From the NCBI GenBank assembly GCA_947501275.1, contig CANMVD010000002.1:496001-560000 (forward strand): DNA of 64,000 nt. Direction: 5' to 3'. Positions 1 through 8,774 of the stretch are shown here, piece after piece (position 1 is the first letter of the stretch; each line of letters starts with the position of its first letter). The notes beneath the pieces were generated by a model. The model ran no database searches. It saw nothing but the letters and a program-made list of their open reading frames with translations, and was not told the DNA's origin. This DNA is from an uncultured Tateyamaria sp. (GTDB lineage Bacteria > Pseudomonadota > Alphaproteobacteria > Rhodobacterales > Rhodobacteraceae). A program made the position numbers and the translations under genes.

Positions 1-1
1 A

Positions 2-610
2 GAGGCAGGGCTGATCACCACCAAGAAAGTGGGGCGTTTTAAGCACCACTATCTCAACGCCCTGCCCTTACAGCAGGCAATTGACCGCTGGATCGAGCCG
101 CTGCTCGTCAAACCGGCGGCCCGAGCGGTGTTAGACCTCAAATCCCGGCTCGAAGGAGACCCCCCAATGCCAAAACCCGATTTCGTAATGCAGACCTACA
201 TCAAGACATCCAAGGATCGCCTCTGGGATGTGCTTATGGATGAAAAAGCGATTGCCCATTACCACTTCATGGCCAGCCACGGCACGCGGCAAGGCGATGC
301 TATCACAATGCATTTGCCTGATGGCACGCCCATGCTGACCAATGCGCTGATCGCGTCCGACCCCAAAGACCGCATGGAGTGGTCATTTGAACCGCACTGG
401 GACAACGGCGCCAGCCCGATAAGCCGGGTGATTTACCTTATGCAGACCGAGGGAGACTTTGTCCGTCTGACAATCGAGCATTACGATCTCGGGGCACCTG
501 CCGTCGCAGGCGAAGGCGTGGCCGACGGTTGGGTCCGTTGGGCCTCCGGGCTCAAGACGTGGCTGGAAACCGGAGTGGACACACGCATCGGCGCAATGCC
601 CGGCGCCTGA
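2..610 (+). CDS. ArsR-type HTH / SRPBCC (AHSA1) fusion, 5'-truncated by window edge
   Basis: The reading frame is open from base 2, so the start lies outside the window. The first residues (EAGLITTKKVGRFKHHYLN) look like the recognition-helix end and wing of an ArsR-family winged helix. After a linker, an SRPBCC/AHSA1-type ligand-binding domain begins near base 167 (PKPDFVMQTYIKTSKDRLWD) and ends with the helix VRWASGLKTWLET. ArsR-SRPBCC fusions are known one-component regulators, but the ligand here is unknown. A strong Shine-Dalgarno sequence precedes an in-frame ATG at 167, so a free SRPBCC protein may also be made. The domain call is fairly secure; the missing N-terminus rests on inference. 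Confidence 0.75.
   Translation, partial: EAGLITTKKVGRFKHHYLNALPLQQAIDRWIEPLLVKPAARAVLDLKSRLEGDPPMPKPDFVMQTYIKTSKDRLWDVLMDEKAIAHYHFMASHGTRQGDAITMHLPDGTPMLTNALIASDPKDRMEWSFEPHWDNGASPISRVIYLMQTEGDFVRLTIEHYDLGAPAVAGEGVADGWVRWASGLKTWLETGVDTRIGAMPGA
153..169 (+). promoter_or_regulatory. internal Shine-Dalgarno and ATG inside the fusion gene
   Basis: AAGGAG at 153-158 lies 8 bases before an in-frame ATG at 167-169, exactly at the junction between the HTH part and the SRPBCC domain. Either the SRPBCC domain is a separate gene and the upstream frame reads through without a stop, or it is an internal translation restart. Confidence 0.45.
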
Positions 611-620
611 TCCGCCGCTT

Positions 621-675
621 CGCCTCGCCAGATATATTTCGGGAGGCGCGCACACGCGACAGGGGCTCGCCCCTG
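621..675. repeat. intergenic stem-loops, possible terminator
   Basis: CGCCTC (621-626) pairs with GAGGCG (643-648), and CAGGGGC (660-666) pairs with GCCCCTG (669-675) across a 2-base loop. Such GC-rich hairpins between genes are frequent in this kind of genome. There is no T-tract, so terminator function is uncertain. Confidence 0.35.
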
Positions 676-711
676 CCCACTCCCGGCACACCACAACATT
701 CGAGACCAGAT

Positions 712-1113
712 ATGACACCTGAACTCACCTATCTCACACTGACCATGATCCTCGCTGCTTCGATGTGGATTCCTTACATCGTTGGCGTCAACATGCATCC
801 CCAGGAGGGCAGCGACGACTTTCGCCGCCCACCTCAACTGACAGGGTTTCCGGCCTGGGTGCACCGCGCCCATCGCGCGCACCTCAACCTGATCGAAACC
901 GCAATGCCCTTTGCCGGTCTTGTTCTGATGGCGCACGTGCTGAACCTGTCGACCCCTGTCACGATCTGGGCTGCCGCTGCTTTCTTCTGGCTGCGACTGG
1001 CCCACGCTATCGGCATGGTGTCGGGGTTTGCACGTTTCCCACTGAGGCCAGTCATTTTCACACTCAGCTGGCTTTGCACCCTGGCTATTGCAGGGCAGAT
1101 ATTGCTGGGCTGA
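712..1113 (+). CDS. MAPEG family integral membrane protein
   Basis: A 133-residue protein with about four hydrophobic segments, a size typical of bacterial MAPEG proteins (membrane-associated eicosanoid and glutathione metabolism family). The diagnostic stretch is the loop after TM1 with FPAWVHRAHRAHLNLIE, followed by TM2 with PFAGLVLMAHV. The start ATG at 712 gives a normal N-terminal membrane helix; the longer upstream open frame is not protein-like. Bacterial members are mostly uncharacterised, so no substrate can be assigned. It lies in the same direction as the fusion gene, about 100 bases and a pair of hairpins downstream. Confidence 0.8.
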   Translation: MTPELTYLTLTMILAASMWIPYIVGVNMHPQEGSDDFRRPPQLTGFPAWVHRAHRAHLNLIETAMPFAGLVLMAHVLNLSTPVTIWAAAAFFWLRLAHAIGMVSGFARFPLRPVIFTLSWLCTLAIAGQILLG

Positions 1114-1301
1114 CCCCTTGACCCCTGCCGCCCGGCGCGGCAGGGTCGCGCCATGACACAGCACTTTCACACAACACCATATTATGCGCGCGATCATATC
1201 TCGCGTGCCCGTGCTGTTTGTTAAAAACCTAACCCACACATTGGCCGCGCCTCAGCGGTCTGTCATGTTTACACGCCCTGCGGCGCCGCAGGAGCACTCT
1301 T

Positions 1302-1769
1302 ATGACACTCATGACCCGTCTGGCACATAGCAAAGACCTCGACGACATCACCGATATGATTCACGGGCTTGCAGCCCATCACGGTGACAACGCGCAAACA
1401 GATCGTACGCAGCTTGTACAGGATTTGCTTGGACCAAACCCTTGGTACACCACACTTGTTGCCGAAGACGGACAGGGTGTTATTCAGGGATACGCGGCAA
1501 TGCTCCCGACAGGGCAACTGCAATTCGCAGCGCGGGGAATGGACGTCCACCATTTGTTTGTACGCCCGCAAGCGCGTGGACATGGGATTGGTACCTGTAT
1601 GCTCATGTCCTGTGTGGCACACGCCAAGGCGCGTGGTTGCACGTACATATCCGTTGGCACGGATGCCGAGAACGAGGATGCAGGGATGTTCTACGAAGCC
1701 CGCGGCTTCATGCGAAGGGACGCAAGCGGCCGCCGCTTTTCCAAGCGATTGGATCAGCCGCCGATATAG
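1302..1769 (+). CDS. GNAT family N-acetyltransferase
   Basis: A 155-residue single-domain protein. The acetyl-CoA binding motif A is visible as VRPQARGHGIGTCML (the R/Q-x-x-G-x-G/A signature), preceded by the beta strand MDVHHLFV and followed by the motif B region with AGMFYEARGFMRR, a typical C-terminal GNAT strand. A Shine-Dalgarno CAGGAG lies about 7 bases before ATG 1302. The acceptor substrate cannot be read from sequence. Its last 16 bases overlap the 3' end of a convergent small gene. Confidence 0.85.
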   Translation: MTLMTRLAHSKDLDDITDMIHGLAAHHGDNAQTDRTQLVQDLLGPNPWYTTLVAEDGQGVIQGYAAMLPTGQLQFAARGMDVHHLFVRPQARGHGIGTCMLMSCVAHAKARGCTYISVGTDAENEDAGMFYEARGFMRRDASGRRFSKRLDQPPI

Positions 1770-1966
1770 GTGCCTTTTGCGGGGCGGTAGAATGTCTTTT
1801 GATTGTGCAGACGCCCCAACAAATCGTGGATCTCCAACACTTTGTCCTGAGGCGCATCGGACTTCAAACCTGCCTGCGCGCTGGCCATTTTCGATGCGCG
1901 CAATGCATCCTCGATCAGGTCCAGATCTTCAACAGACAATTCAAAATTCTTGTTGTATCCCGGCAT
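1754..1966 (-). CDS. conserved-looking small hypothetical protein
   Basis: A 70-residue acidic, mostly helical protein starting MPGYNKNFELSVEDLDLIED. I chose the ATG at 1966 because CAGGAG lies about 6 bases upstream; an in-frame start six codons earlier has no such site. It converges on the GNAT gene and overlaps its end by 16 bases. The phrase FELSVEDLDLIEDALR suggests a compact helical domain, but I do not recognise the family and assign no function. Confidence 0.6.
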   Translation of the reverse strand: MPGYNKNFELSVEDLDLIEDALRASKMASAQAGLKSDAPQDKVLEIHDLLGRLHNQKTFYRPAKGTYIGG

Positions 1967-2155
1967 GGCGCACTCCTGAGTCACAAAAAGTTTCCGATAG
2001 TGAACATGTATCGCGGCTGTCAGCAGTGTCCAGCGAAAAAGGTCGATTTTTCGCTCAAAAATGTCGCATTTTGGGCATGCATTTGTATGCAGACGGGTAG
2101 CGCGACACTGGATATAGCGGCATCATTGCCGAAAACGACAACAGAGGTAGTGGCA

Positions 2156-3172
2156 ATGAAACGGGCGATTTTCGGGCTGTTATGGGCGCTTTTGGGTCTG
2201 CTTATGCTGGTTCTTGCGGGCTGGGCCGCACTGGCCATGTGGTTCCGTTTGCCGCTGCCCGACACGATGCGTCTGGTTCTTGGTGGGATTGTCGTCTTTC
2301 TGGCACTTGTCGCTGCCGTCGGAGTCTTCACTTCGAAACGCCGCCTGACCCTTGGGATCTATACTGTTGCCATGATCGGCGTATTGGGGTGGTGGTTCTC
2401 TCTCCAACCGCCATCGGTGGCGGATTGGTCTCCGAGTGTTGCGCGACAGGTCACCGGCACAATCCAGGGCGATACGCTCACATTGCAAAACGTCCGTGCC
2501 TTTGAATGGACAGGTGACAATCAGGCCAATGAAGTGTGGGAGGATCGCACATATGATCTGGCCCAACTGGAAAGCGTGGATTTCCTGATGTCGCATTGGG
2601 GAAGTCCGGCCATCGGGCACTTCATGCTCAGTTTTGGCTTTGAAGACGGGCGGCACCTGATGTGGTCTGTGGAAGTACGTCGCAAAGTCGGCGGACAGTT
2701 TTCAGCCGTTGCAGACTTCTTCCGCTCCAATACGCTTGTGATCGTAGCGGGCGAAGAACGCGACATCGCGGGCTTACGGTCAAACATCTGGGAAAACGAC
2801 GTCTATCTTTATCGCCTGCGCGCGCAACCTCAGAACATCCGCAACCTGCTCGAGGCCTATGTCGAGGATTCCAATGCGCTTGCCGCGCGCCCGCGCTTTT
2901 ACAATTCTCTTACCTCAAACTGCTTTACCGTGGTGCTGAAACTGATGCGGGCCGTGGATGTGAAGACACCACTGGATTGGCGCGTACTGGCCAACGGTTA
3001 TCTGCCCGAATACGCCTACGATCTTGGCGCAGTTGACACATCCATTCCGATGGAAGAACTGCGCGCATTGGGGCGGATCAACGAACGCGCCAAGGCGGAT
3101 GGCCTTAGCGAGAATTTCTCCGCTGCGATCCGCGTTGGTGTGCCCGTGCCGCCACCTGCGCAAACCAACTGA
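2156..3172 (+). CDS. DUF4105 family membrane-anchored protein
   Basis: A 338-residue protein with three hydrophobic segments within about the first 90 residues (starting KRAIFGLLWALLGLLMLVL), then a soluble domain predicted to be periplasmic. The soluble part has the order expected of DUF4105: an early block (SVDFLMSHWGSPAIGHFML), a middle block with FRSNTLVIVAGEERDI, and a block carrying NSLTSNCFTVVLKLM with an Asn-Cys pair resembling a papain/NlpC-like centre. The family is uncharacterised. ATG 2156 is chosen because the much longer open frame upstream overlaps other genes and has no protein-like content. Gene context (thrS next) is not informative. Confidence 0.75.
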   Translation: MKRAIFGLLWALLGLLMLVLAGWAALAMWFRLPLPDTMRLVLGGIVVFLALVAAVGVFTSKRRLTLGIYTVAMIGVLGWWFSLQPPSVADWSPSVARQVTGTIQGDTLTLQNVRAFEWTGDNQANEVWEDRTYDLAQLESVDFLMSHWGSPAIGHFMLSFGFEDGRHLMWSVEVRRKVGGQFSAVADFFRSNTLVIVAGEERDIAGLRSNIWENDVYLYRLRAQPQNIRNLLEAYVEDSNALAARPRFYNSLTSNCFTVVLKLMRAVDVKTPLDWRVLANGYLPEYAYDLGAVDTSIPMEELRALGRINERAKADGLSENFSAAIRVGVPVPPPAQTN

Positions 3173-3269
3173 TCAGCCCGGTTGACTTGGCCCGGGGATA
3201 GGGCCAAACACCGCAAAACTAACCCGCAACCGGGCGTTCCGTGGGCGCCAAACTGACGAGGATGCCAAT

Positions 3270-5216
3270 ATGGCCCAGATCTCTCTTACCTTTCCCGATG
3301 GCAATGCACGTGAGTACGACGCTGGTATTACGCCTGCTGCTGTCGCCGAAGGCATTTCCAAATCCCTTGGCAAAAAGGCTATCAGCGCAACCGTGAATGG
3401 CGAGCACTGGGATCTGGCCTGGCCGATCGAGGCCAACGCCTCCATCGCGATCCACACTATGGCCGACGAGGACCAGGCCAACGAGCTTGTGCGCCACGAT
3501 CTGGCCCACATCATGGCCCGCGCCGTGCAGGAGATCTGGCCCGACACCAAGGTCACCATCGGCCCCGTCATCAAGGATGGCTGGTATTACGACTTTGACC
3601 GGGTTGAACCCTTCACCCCCGAAGACCTCGGCGCCATCGAGAAAAAGATGCGCGAGATCATCAACAAGCGCGACCCCGTGCGCACCGAAGTCTGGGATCG
3701 CGATGTGGCGATCAAGTATTACGAGGAGCGCGGAGAGCCTTATAAGGTCGAGTTGATTGAAGGCATCCCCGGTGATGAGCCGCTGCGTATGTATTGGCAT
3801 GGTGAGTGGCAGGATCTGTGCCGGGGTCCTCACCTGCAACATACCGGTCAGGTGCCCGGTGATGCGTTCAAGCTGATGTCCATCGCAGGCGCTTACTGGC
3901 GCGGTGACAGTGACCGCGCCATGTTGCAGCGCATCTACGGCGTCGCCTTTACCGGCAAGGAAAAGCTGCGCGCCCACCTCAACATGCTCGAAGAGGCGGC
4001 CAAGCGGGATCACCGCAAACTGGGCCGCGAAATGGATCTGTTCCACATGCAGGAAGAGGCCCCCGGCCAGATCTTCTGGCACCCGAACGGTTGGACCATC
4101 TACACCGAGTTGCAGGACTATATGCGCCGCAAACAGCGCAGCGGCGGCTATGTCGAGGTGAACACCCCGCAGCTTGTAAACCGCAAACTGTGGGAAGAGT
4201 CTGGCCACTGGGACAAGTATCAGGAAAACATGTTCATCGTCGAAGTGGACGAGGATCATGCGCGCGAAAAGGCCGTGAACGCGCTCAAGCCGATGAACTG
4301 CCCCTGCCACGTGCAGATATTCAACCAAGGGCTCAAATCATATCGTGATCTGCCGCTGCGTATGGCCGAGTTTGGATCCTGTGCGCGCTATGAACCTTCA
4401 GGCGCGCTGCACGGGATCATGCGGGTGCGCGGCTTTACCCAGGACGACGGCCACATCTTCTGCCGTGAGGACCAGATCGAAGAAGAAACCGCCGTCTATA
4501 TCGACTACCTCACCAGCGTGTACAAGGACCTCGGATTTGAGAGCTTCCGGGTGAAATTCTCGGACCGTCCGGAGCAGCGGGCTGGCAGCGACGACATCTG
4601 GGACAAAGCCGAAGCCGCCCTGCTGGCCGCCACCCGTGCTGCGGGGATTGAGCCCGAGATGAACCCCGGTGAAGGTGCGTTCTATGGCCCCAAACTGGAA
4701 TTTGTGCTGACCGATGCCATTGGGCGTGACTGGCAATGTGGCACTCATCAGGTAGATTTTGTGCTGCCAGAGCGGTTGGATGCCACCTACATCGGTGCAG
4801 ATGGCGGAAAACACCGCCCCGTCATGCTGCACCGCGCCTGCCTCGGCTCATTCGAACGCTTCATCGGCATTCTGATCGAAGAACATGCAGGCAAGCTGCC
4901 GTTCTGGATCGCACCGCGACAGGTGGTTGTGGCCTCGATCACGTCCGAGGCGGATGACTACGTTGCCGAAGTGGTCGCAGACCTCAAGGCGGCGGGCGTG
5001 CGTGCCGAAGCCGACATGCGCAACGAAAAGATCAACTACAAAGTTCGCGAACACTCCGTCGGCAAGGTGCCTGTCATTCTGGCTGTCGGTGGGCGTGAAG
5101 TTGAAGAACGCACTGTGTCTGTGCGCCGGTTGGGGCAAAAGCAGACCAGCGTGCAAAACCTCGATGAGGTGGTTTCGGAACTGGGTGTTGAAGCCACACC
5201 ACCGGACTTGCGCTAA
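3270..5216 (+). CDS. thrS: threonyl-tRNA synthetase
   Basis: A 648-residue class II synthetase with full domain order. The TGS domain covers about residues 1-62. The editing domain has HDLAH (H76, H80) and CRGPHLQH (C184, H188). The catalytic core has PMNCPCH (C344, expected zinc ligand), motif 2 ([20 protein letters not shown]) and motif 3 ([13 protein letters not shown]). The anticodon-binding domain begins near [10 protein letters not shown]. It charges tRNA-Thr in the cytoplasm and clears mischarged Ser-tRNA-Thr. No T-box or other leader is visible upstream. An imperfect terminator-like stem follows the stop codon. Confidence 0.98.
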   Translation: MAQISLTFPDGNAREYDAGITPAAVAEGISKSLGKKAISATVNGEHWDLAWPIEANASIAIHTMADEDQANELVRHDLAHIMARAVQEIWPDTKVTIGPVIKDGWYYDFDRVEPFTPEDLGAIEKKMREIINKRDPVRTEVWDRDVAIKYYEERGEPYKVELIEGIPGDEPLRMYWHGEWQDLCRGPHLQHTGQVPGDAFKLMSIAGAYWRGDSDRAMLQRIYGVAFTGKEKLRAHLNMLEEAAKRDHRKLGREMDLFHMQEEAPGQIFWHPNGWTIYTELQDYMRRKQRSGGYVEVNTPQLVNRKLWEESGHWDKYQENMFIVEVDEDHAREKAVNALKPMNCPCHVQIFNQGLKSYRDLPLRMAEFGSCARYEPSGALHGIMRVRGFTQDDGHIFCREDQIEEETAVYIDYLTSVYKDLGFESFRVKFSDRPEQRAGSDDIWDKAEAALLAATRAAGIEPEMNPGEGAFYGPKLEFVLTDAIGRDWQCGTHQVDFVLPERLDATYIGADGGKHRPVMLHRACLGSFERFIGILIEEHAGKLPFWIAPRQVVVASITSEADDYVAEVVADLKAAGVRAEADMRNEKINYKVREHSVGKVPVILAVGGREVEERTVSVRRLGQKQTSVQNLDEVVSELGVEATPPDLR

Positions 5217-5652
5217 ACCTACTTAGAACTCGGACAGCCCTGATGAGTCCATCAAGGGGCAGTCCGGGCCCGTTTCATAATGCACATCCGATCTGCGTGT
5301 GGTGTCTTGATCGCACCGCAGTCGATATGCCGCGAACAAATCAACCAACACCAAAGTCCCGGACCTTGGAGGCCTTGGCACAGCGCATGTACCGCAGGTC
5401 TCAAGTGCGCATGACAGCGCCGCTCCGCTTGAAACAGAACAAGACGCTGCGGGTGTCTTTGCCCCCACGATCTGAAACATTCACCAGCAAACCGGTAAAA
5501 AACAGGCATCTGCCCCGTGCCTTTGTTGCAAGTGGCTGACATCTTCTGACAGAGGCGTGAGGAAACGCTTTGGGTGTGGTGCAATGCCAGAGATCCGTCC
5601 TATCTAACCCTCACGACCGAATTGAAACCGATATCCAAAAGGGAAGTTGAAG
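5217..5652. other. intergenic region between thrS and the bufferin operon
   Basis: 436 bases with no convincing gene on either strand; the open frames here lack a start site and protein-like composition. It holds the thrS terminator-like stem (5231-5265) and must carry the promoter of the downstream operon. I looked for a metal-regulator operator (clear dyad) or an ECF-type promoter near 5550-5650 and could not defend one by eye. Confidence 0.6.
5231..5265 (+). terminator. imperfect stem-loop after thrS
   Basis: CGGAC (5231-5235) pairs with GTCCG (5262-5266), and the inner arms GCCCTGATG / CATCAAGGGGC pair with one bulge around a 4-base loop. It sits 15 bases after the thrS stop. Only a weak T-run follows, so the call is tentative. 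Confidence 0.4.
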
Positions 5653-5958
5653 ATGTCGAAGACTATGAAATCCGTAGCCATCGTTAGTGCCGTCGCGGCG
5701 GCCCTGACTGCTCAAACAACAACATCCGCCCAAGCCGCCTCGAAAGAGAAATGCTATGGTGTGTCGCTGGCAGGTGCCAATGACTGCGCCGCTGGACCCG
5801 GCACAACATGCGCAGGCACTTCAACAGTTGATTATCAGGGCAACGCCTGGACGCTGGTTGACGCCGGTACGTGCGCTGAAATCGAACTGCCCGCACTGGC
5901 AGACGGTACGCCACGCACAGGCTCGCTTGAAGAGCTGGACCGCGACCTGCCTGCGTAA
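5653..5958 (+). CDS. bufA: bufferin precursor peptide, DUF2282 family (BufA1 type)
   Basis: A 101-residue precursor. Residues 1-28 form a Sec-type signal peptide (MSKTMKS, hydrophobic core, SAQA cleavage motif before ASKEK). The mature part has four cysteines: C34 (EKCYGV), C45 (ANDCAAG), C53 (TTCAGTS) and C74 (GTCAE), with the DUF2282 pattern around VDYQGNAW. In characterised bufferins (Caulobacter), conserved Cys of such exported precursors are converted to 5-thiooxazoles by an MNIO enzyme with a DUF2063 partner, and the product binds copper in the periplasm. Which Cys are modified here is inference. ATG 5653 has AAGGGAAG about 8 bases upstream. The tail after C74 is acidic and looks disordered. 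Confidence 0.9.
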   Translation: MSKTMKSVAIVSAVAAALTAQTTTSAQAASKEKCYGVSLAGANDCAAGPGTTCAGTSTVDYQGNAWTLVDAGTCAEIELPALADGTPRTGSLEELDRDLPA

Positions 5959-6034
5959 CGCCAAGTAACATGCTATCATGCGCCGGCGTTCCCCCTTTGG
6001 CGGGCGCATGACAAAAACGAACCTGAGGCCTGAC

Positions 6035-6895
6035 ATGCTGGATGCGACACGAACACCGCCCCGCCTTCCTGCAGCCCCCGGCGTTGGCTACAAAGCCCAG
6101 CATTTCAGCGATCTGCGTAACGCACCCGGCCCAGTCAAATGGCTGGAGATCCACGCGGAAAACTACATGGGCGACGGCGGACGCCCCCATGCACAACTGC
6201 GCGCACTTAGGGGTGACTTTGCCATTTCGGTTCACGGCGTAGGCCTGTCCATTGGCGGCACAGGTCCGCTGGACCCGGAGCATCTGGCGCGGCTGAAACA
6301 CCTCATTGACTGGCTGGAACCGGCGAGTTTTTCTGAACATCTGGCGTGGTCGACCCATGGTGCCGAGTTTCTCGATGATCTGCTGCCCCTGCCCTATACC
6401 GACGCGACACTGACCTGTGTTGCCGACCACATTGACGAGGTCCAGGAGACGCTGGGCCGCCAAATGCTGTTGGAAAACCCGTCAAGCTACCTCGCCTTTG
6501 CCCAAAGCACCTGGTCCGAGACAGATTTTCTGACCGAACTTGTCCGCAGGACAGGTTGCGGCCTATTGCTTGACGTAAACAACGTGTTCATCTCGGCCAC
6601 CAATCTCGGTTACACACCGACAGGGTATCTTGATGCCTATCCCACCGCCGCTGTTGGAGAAATTCACGTCGGCGGCCACGACGAAGACCGCGACGAGCAT
6701 GGCGCGCCCCTGTTGATTGACAGCCACGGCGCTGCCACAGCTGACCCCGTCTGGGATTTGCTGGACTACACCCTTGCGCAAACCGGACCCGCCCCTGTGC
6801 TCGTCGAATGGGACAATGACGTGCCCGATTGGGCGACATTGCGCAGCGAAGCAGAGCGTGCCGAACATGCGCTGACATCTGTTCTGGCGAACTGA
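6035..6895 (+). CDS. bufB: multinuclear non-heme iron oxidase, DUF692 (bufferin maturase)
   Basis: A 286-residue DUF692/MNIO protein with a TIM-barrel pattern. Conserved metal-ligand blocks are in the family order: [62 protein letters not shown] and LLIDSHG. MNIO enzymes bind two or three irons and oxidise Cys or Asp side chains of peptide substrates. Here the partner is the bufA product, modified in the cytoplasm before export. I chose ATG 6035 because GAGG lies 6 bases upstream; in-frame ATGs at 6008 and 5978 are possible. It is separated from bufA by 76 bases and from the next gene by 3. Confidence 0.93.
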   Translation: MLDATRTPPRLPAAPGVGYKAQHFSDLRNAPGPVKWLEIHAENYMGDGGRPHAQLRALRGDFAISVHGVGLSIGGTGPLDPEHLARLKHLIDWLEPASFSEHLAWSTHGAEFLDDLLPLPYTDATLTCVADHIDEVQETLGRQMLLENPSSYLAFAQSTWSETDFLTELVRRTGCGLLLDVNNVFISATNLGYTPTGYLDAYPTAAVGEIHVGGHDEDRDEHGAPLLIDSHGAATADPVWDLLDYTLAQTGPAPVLVEWDNDVPDWATLRSEAERAEHALTSVLAN

Positions 6896-6898
6896 AAC

Positions 6899-7657
6899 AT
6901 GAACAGCCACGAGCACATGTTTCGCGCGGCATTGCTTGACCCCGCCCAAGCTGTTCCGGAGGGGCTGACGGACGGCGCAGGAGCCCCCACAACCAAGCGG
7001 TTTGATGTCTATCGCAACAACGTCACCGTTGCCTTGATCGAGGCGCTACGCACCGCGTTTCCTGTTTTGCGAAAGTTGCTGGGGGACGCGAATTTCGATC
7101 AACTCGCACCGCATTTTGCCCGTGCGCATCCGCCCGCATCTCCGCTGATGATGCACTACGGCGTTGATATGCCAGAATTTCTGGCCGGTTTTACGCCGTT
7201 AAAACATATCGGTTACCTGCCGGATGTTGCACGTCTGGAATTGGCTATCCGGCAAGCCTACCACGCCGCGGACGCCATTCCCTTGAGCGCCACGGATCTG
7301 GCAGAGACAGAACCGGACGCACTGATGGCGGCGTGCCTGAGCTTTGCACCGGCAGTGCAGATCGTTCCCTCACCTTGGCCGTTGTTTGATATCTGGCGCT
7401 ACAACATGCAGGAGGGTGCTGAAAAGCCGCGCAACGTGGCCCAGTCCGTCCTGATCACCCGGCCTGAATTCGACCCTGTTCCCCATCCGCTTACCCCTGC
7501 CCAAGCCACATGGATCAGTGCCATCAAAGCGGGCACACCGCTGTTAGGCGCGCAGGATGCCGCCCTCGCACAAGATCCGAAATTTGACTTGTCGCCCCTG
7601 TTGACGCTGCTGCTGCAGCAAGAGGCGCTGACCACTCTCACCACCCCAAAGGACTGA
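6899..7657 (+). CDS. bufC: DUF2063 family partner protein of the MNIO maturase
   Basis: A 252-residue protein with the DUF2063 N-terminal helical domain (RFDVYRNNVTVALIEALRTAFPVLRKLLGD, split here as RFDVYRNNV and TAFPVLRKLLGD), the motif SPLMMHYGVDMPEFL, and a C-terminal domain ending in helices rich in Leu. In characterised MNIO clusters this family acts as the partner that binds the precursor and is needed for the oxidase reaction. It starts 3 bases after bufB and stops 3 bases before the DoxX gene, so the three are co-transcribed and probably made in fixed ratio. Confidence 0.9.
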   Translation: MNSHEHMFRAALLDPAQAVPEGLTDGAGAPTTKRFDVYRNNVTVALIEALRTAFPVLRKLLGDANFDQLAPHFARAHPPASPLMMHYGVDMPEFLAGFTPLKHIGYLPDVARLELAIRQAYHAADAIPLSATDLAETEPDALMAACLSFAPAVQIVPSPWPLFDIWRYNMQEGAEKPRNVAQSVLITRPEFDPVPHPLTPAQATWISAIKAGTPLLGAQDAALAQDPKFDLSPLLTLLLQQEALTTLTTPKD

Positions 7658-7660
7658 AAC

Positions 7661-8185
7661 ATGACTGCCCTCTCACGTTTGCAAAACATCGTCTTTGATC
7701 CCATGGACCGCGATGACTGGCTGCTGCCAACCATCGCGCGACTGGTCTTTCTCGCTGTGTTTTCAGTCTATTTTTTCAATTCGGCTGGCACCAAAATCGA
7801 AGGCGGCCTGACGTCCCCCTCTGCCGGGGCCTTTGCACAGATTTTCCCGGCCGCTGCCGAGGCTGTGCTTTATGACGTCACCCAACTGACGCAGTTTCAG
7901 CGCATCGTTATCCTGTTGGGAACATTGGCTGAATATGTTTTGCCAGTGCTCATCGTCGTCGGGCTGTTCACCCGGTTCGCAGCCCTTGGCATGATTGGAT
8001 TTGTTGTTGTGCAAACGATCGTTGATGTGACGGGCCACGGTGTGTCGCTGGGTCAATGGTTCAACAACGCACCCGAATTGATCGACCAGCGTTCGCTCTG
8101 GGTGTTCTTGCTGCTGGTGCCGTTCATCAAGGGTGCAGGCCCATTCTCGGTGGATCGCTTTTTCGCATCAAAACGGCTCGACTAA
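7661..8185 (+). CDS. bufD: DoxX family membrane protein of the bufferin operon
   Basis: A 174-residue inner-membrane protein with four predicted helices: TIARLVFLAVFSVYFF, the FQRIVILLGTLAEYVLPVLIVVG region, MIGFVVVQTIVDV, and SLWVFLLLVPFIKGAGPFSVD. The C-terminal GPFSVD(R) phrase and overall size fit DoxX. DoxX-family genes commonly accompany DUF692/DUF2063 clusters, but their role in bufferin biology is not settled; a redox or export-linked role is a guess. It is the last gene of the run, 3 bases after bufC. Confidence 0.88.
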   Translation: MTALSRLQNIVFDPMDRDDWLLPTIARLVFLAVFSVYFFNSAGTKIEGGLTSPSAGAFAQIFPAAAEAVLYDVTQLTQFQRIVILLGTLAEYVLPVLIVVGLFTRFAALGMIGFVVVQTIVDVTGHGVSLGQWFNNAPELIDQRSLWVFLLLVPFIKGAGPFSVDRFFASKRLD

Positions 8186-8284
8186 AGCAGCTGCGAAAAA
8201 GTGTGGAATACAGCTCATCGCCTAACCTGTTGAATTTTTTGACTTTGAGCAACGGCAGGTGGTGCGGGTTCTTCGGAAACCGGT

Positions 8285-8602
8285 TTATGTGACGTTCAGC
8301 GCGGATTGCGTGTCTTTGCTCCAGCCCAGATACATGGACGCGCTATCTACAATCAGCGGACGCTTCATCAAAGTGGGGTGCGCCGCAAGTTGCTGAGCTG
8401 CGGGCAGCGCCCGTGCCGTTTCATCCAGCCCGCGCCATGTGGTGGATCGCGTGTTCACCATCGCAGCACCAAAAGTCGCCAGCGCCGTCTCCATGATGAC
8501 ATTCGGCACACCATCTGCCCGCACGTCGATAAAGGTCGCATCAGGCAGCGCGCGCATGGCCTTGCGGCACGTGTCACATGTTTTCAAACCGTATATTTCC
8601 AT
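8285..8602 (-). CDS. ArsC/Spx-like thioredoxin-fold protein
   Basis: A 105-residue protein of the ArsC/YffB family with the N-terminal motif YGLKTCDTCRKAM (C9 and C12) and a C-terminal block KRPLIVDSAS that matches the cis-Pro region (family KRPV/L). True arsenate reductases use a single N-terminal Cys plus an Arg triad; a CxxC with no ars neighbours argues for a reductase or Spx-like role rather than arsenate resistance. ATG 8602 is preferred over the one two codons upstream because GAGGA lies 6 bases before it. It converges on the bufferin operon. Confidence 0.75.
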   Translation of the reverse strand: MEIYGLKTCDTCRKAMRALPDATFIDVRADGVPNVIMETALATFGAAMVNTRSTTWRGLDETARALPAAQQLAAHPTLMKRPLIVDSASMYLGWSKDTQSALNVT

Positions 8603-8640
8603 GGCCATTCCTCACATTTGCGTTGAAATAAGCAACTTTG

Positions 8641-8774
8641 GCAGGTGATTGCACCACCTGCGTCTTGATTTTCTGTGCACGTGCGCAATTTCATTAGATG
8701 CGCGGGCCTTTCTGTCGGCGCGGTGAAGATCCCCGCTTGCGGGGCAGACGACAAGGCAAAAGGAGGCACGGACC
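8641..8774 (+). promoter_or_regulatory. long leader of the cold-shock gene with two stem-loops
   Basis: GCAGGTG (8641-8647) pairs with CACCTGC (8655-8661), and CCCCGC (8731-8736) pairs with GCGGGG (8739-8744). The second stem is about 30 bases before the start codon, followed by AAAGGAGG, a strong ribosome binding site. Long structured leaders are typical of cold-shock genes, whose mRNA is controlled by temperature; that this one responds to cold is inference. Confidence 0.4.

Noticed and set aside
5243-5539. 98-codon frame between thrS and bufA
   Set aside because: No ribosome site, no recognisable domain, unusual composition; treated as intergenic.
5550-5652. possible ECF-type promoter before bufA (GGAAAC block)
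   Set aside because: A -35-like GGAAAC is present but I could not find a matching -10 at proper spacing; an experimental start site would be needed.
8285-8602. arsenate reductase of an arsenic operon
   Set aside because: The CxxC motif and lack of ArsR/ArsB neighbours do not support arsenic resistance; the ArsR-like fusion at the window start is 8 kb away.
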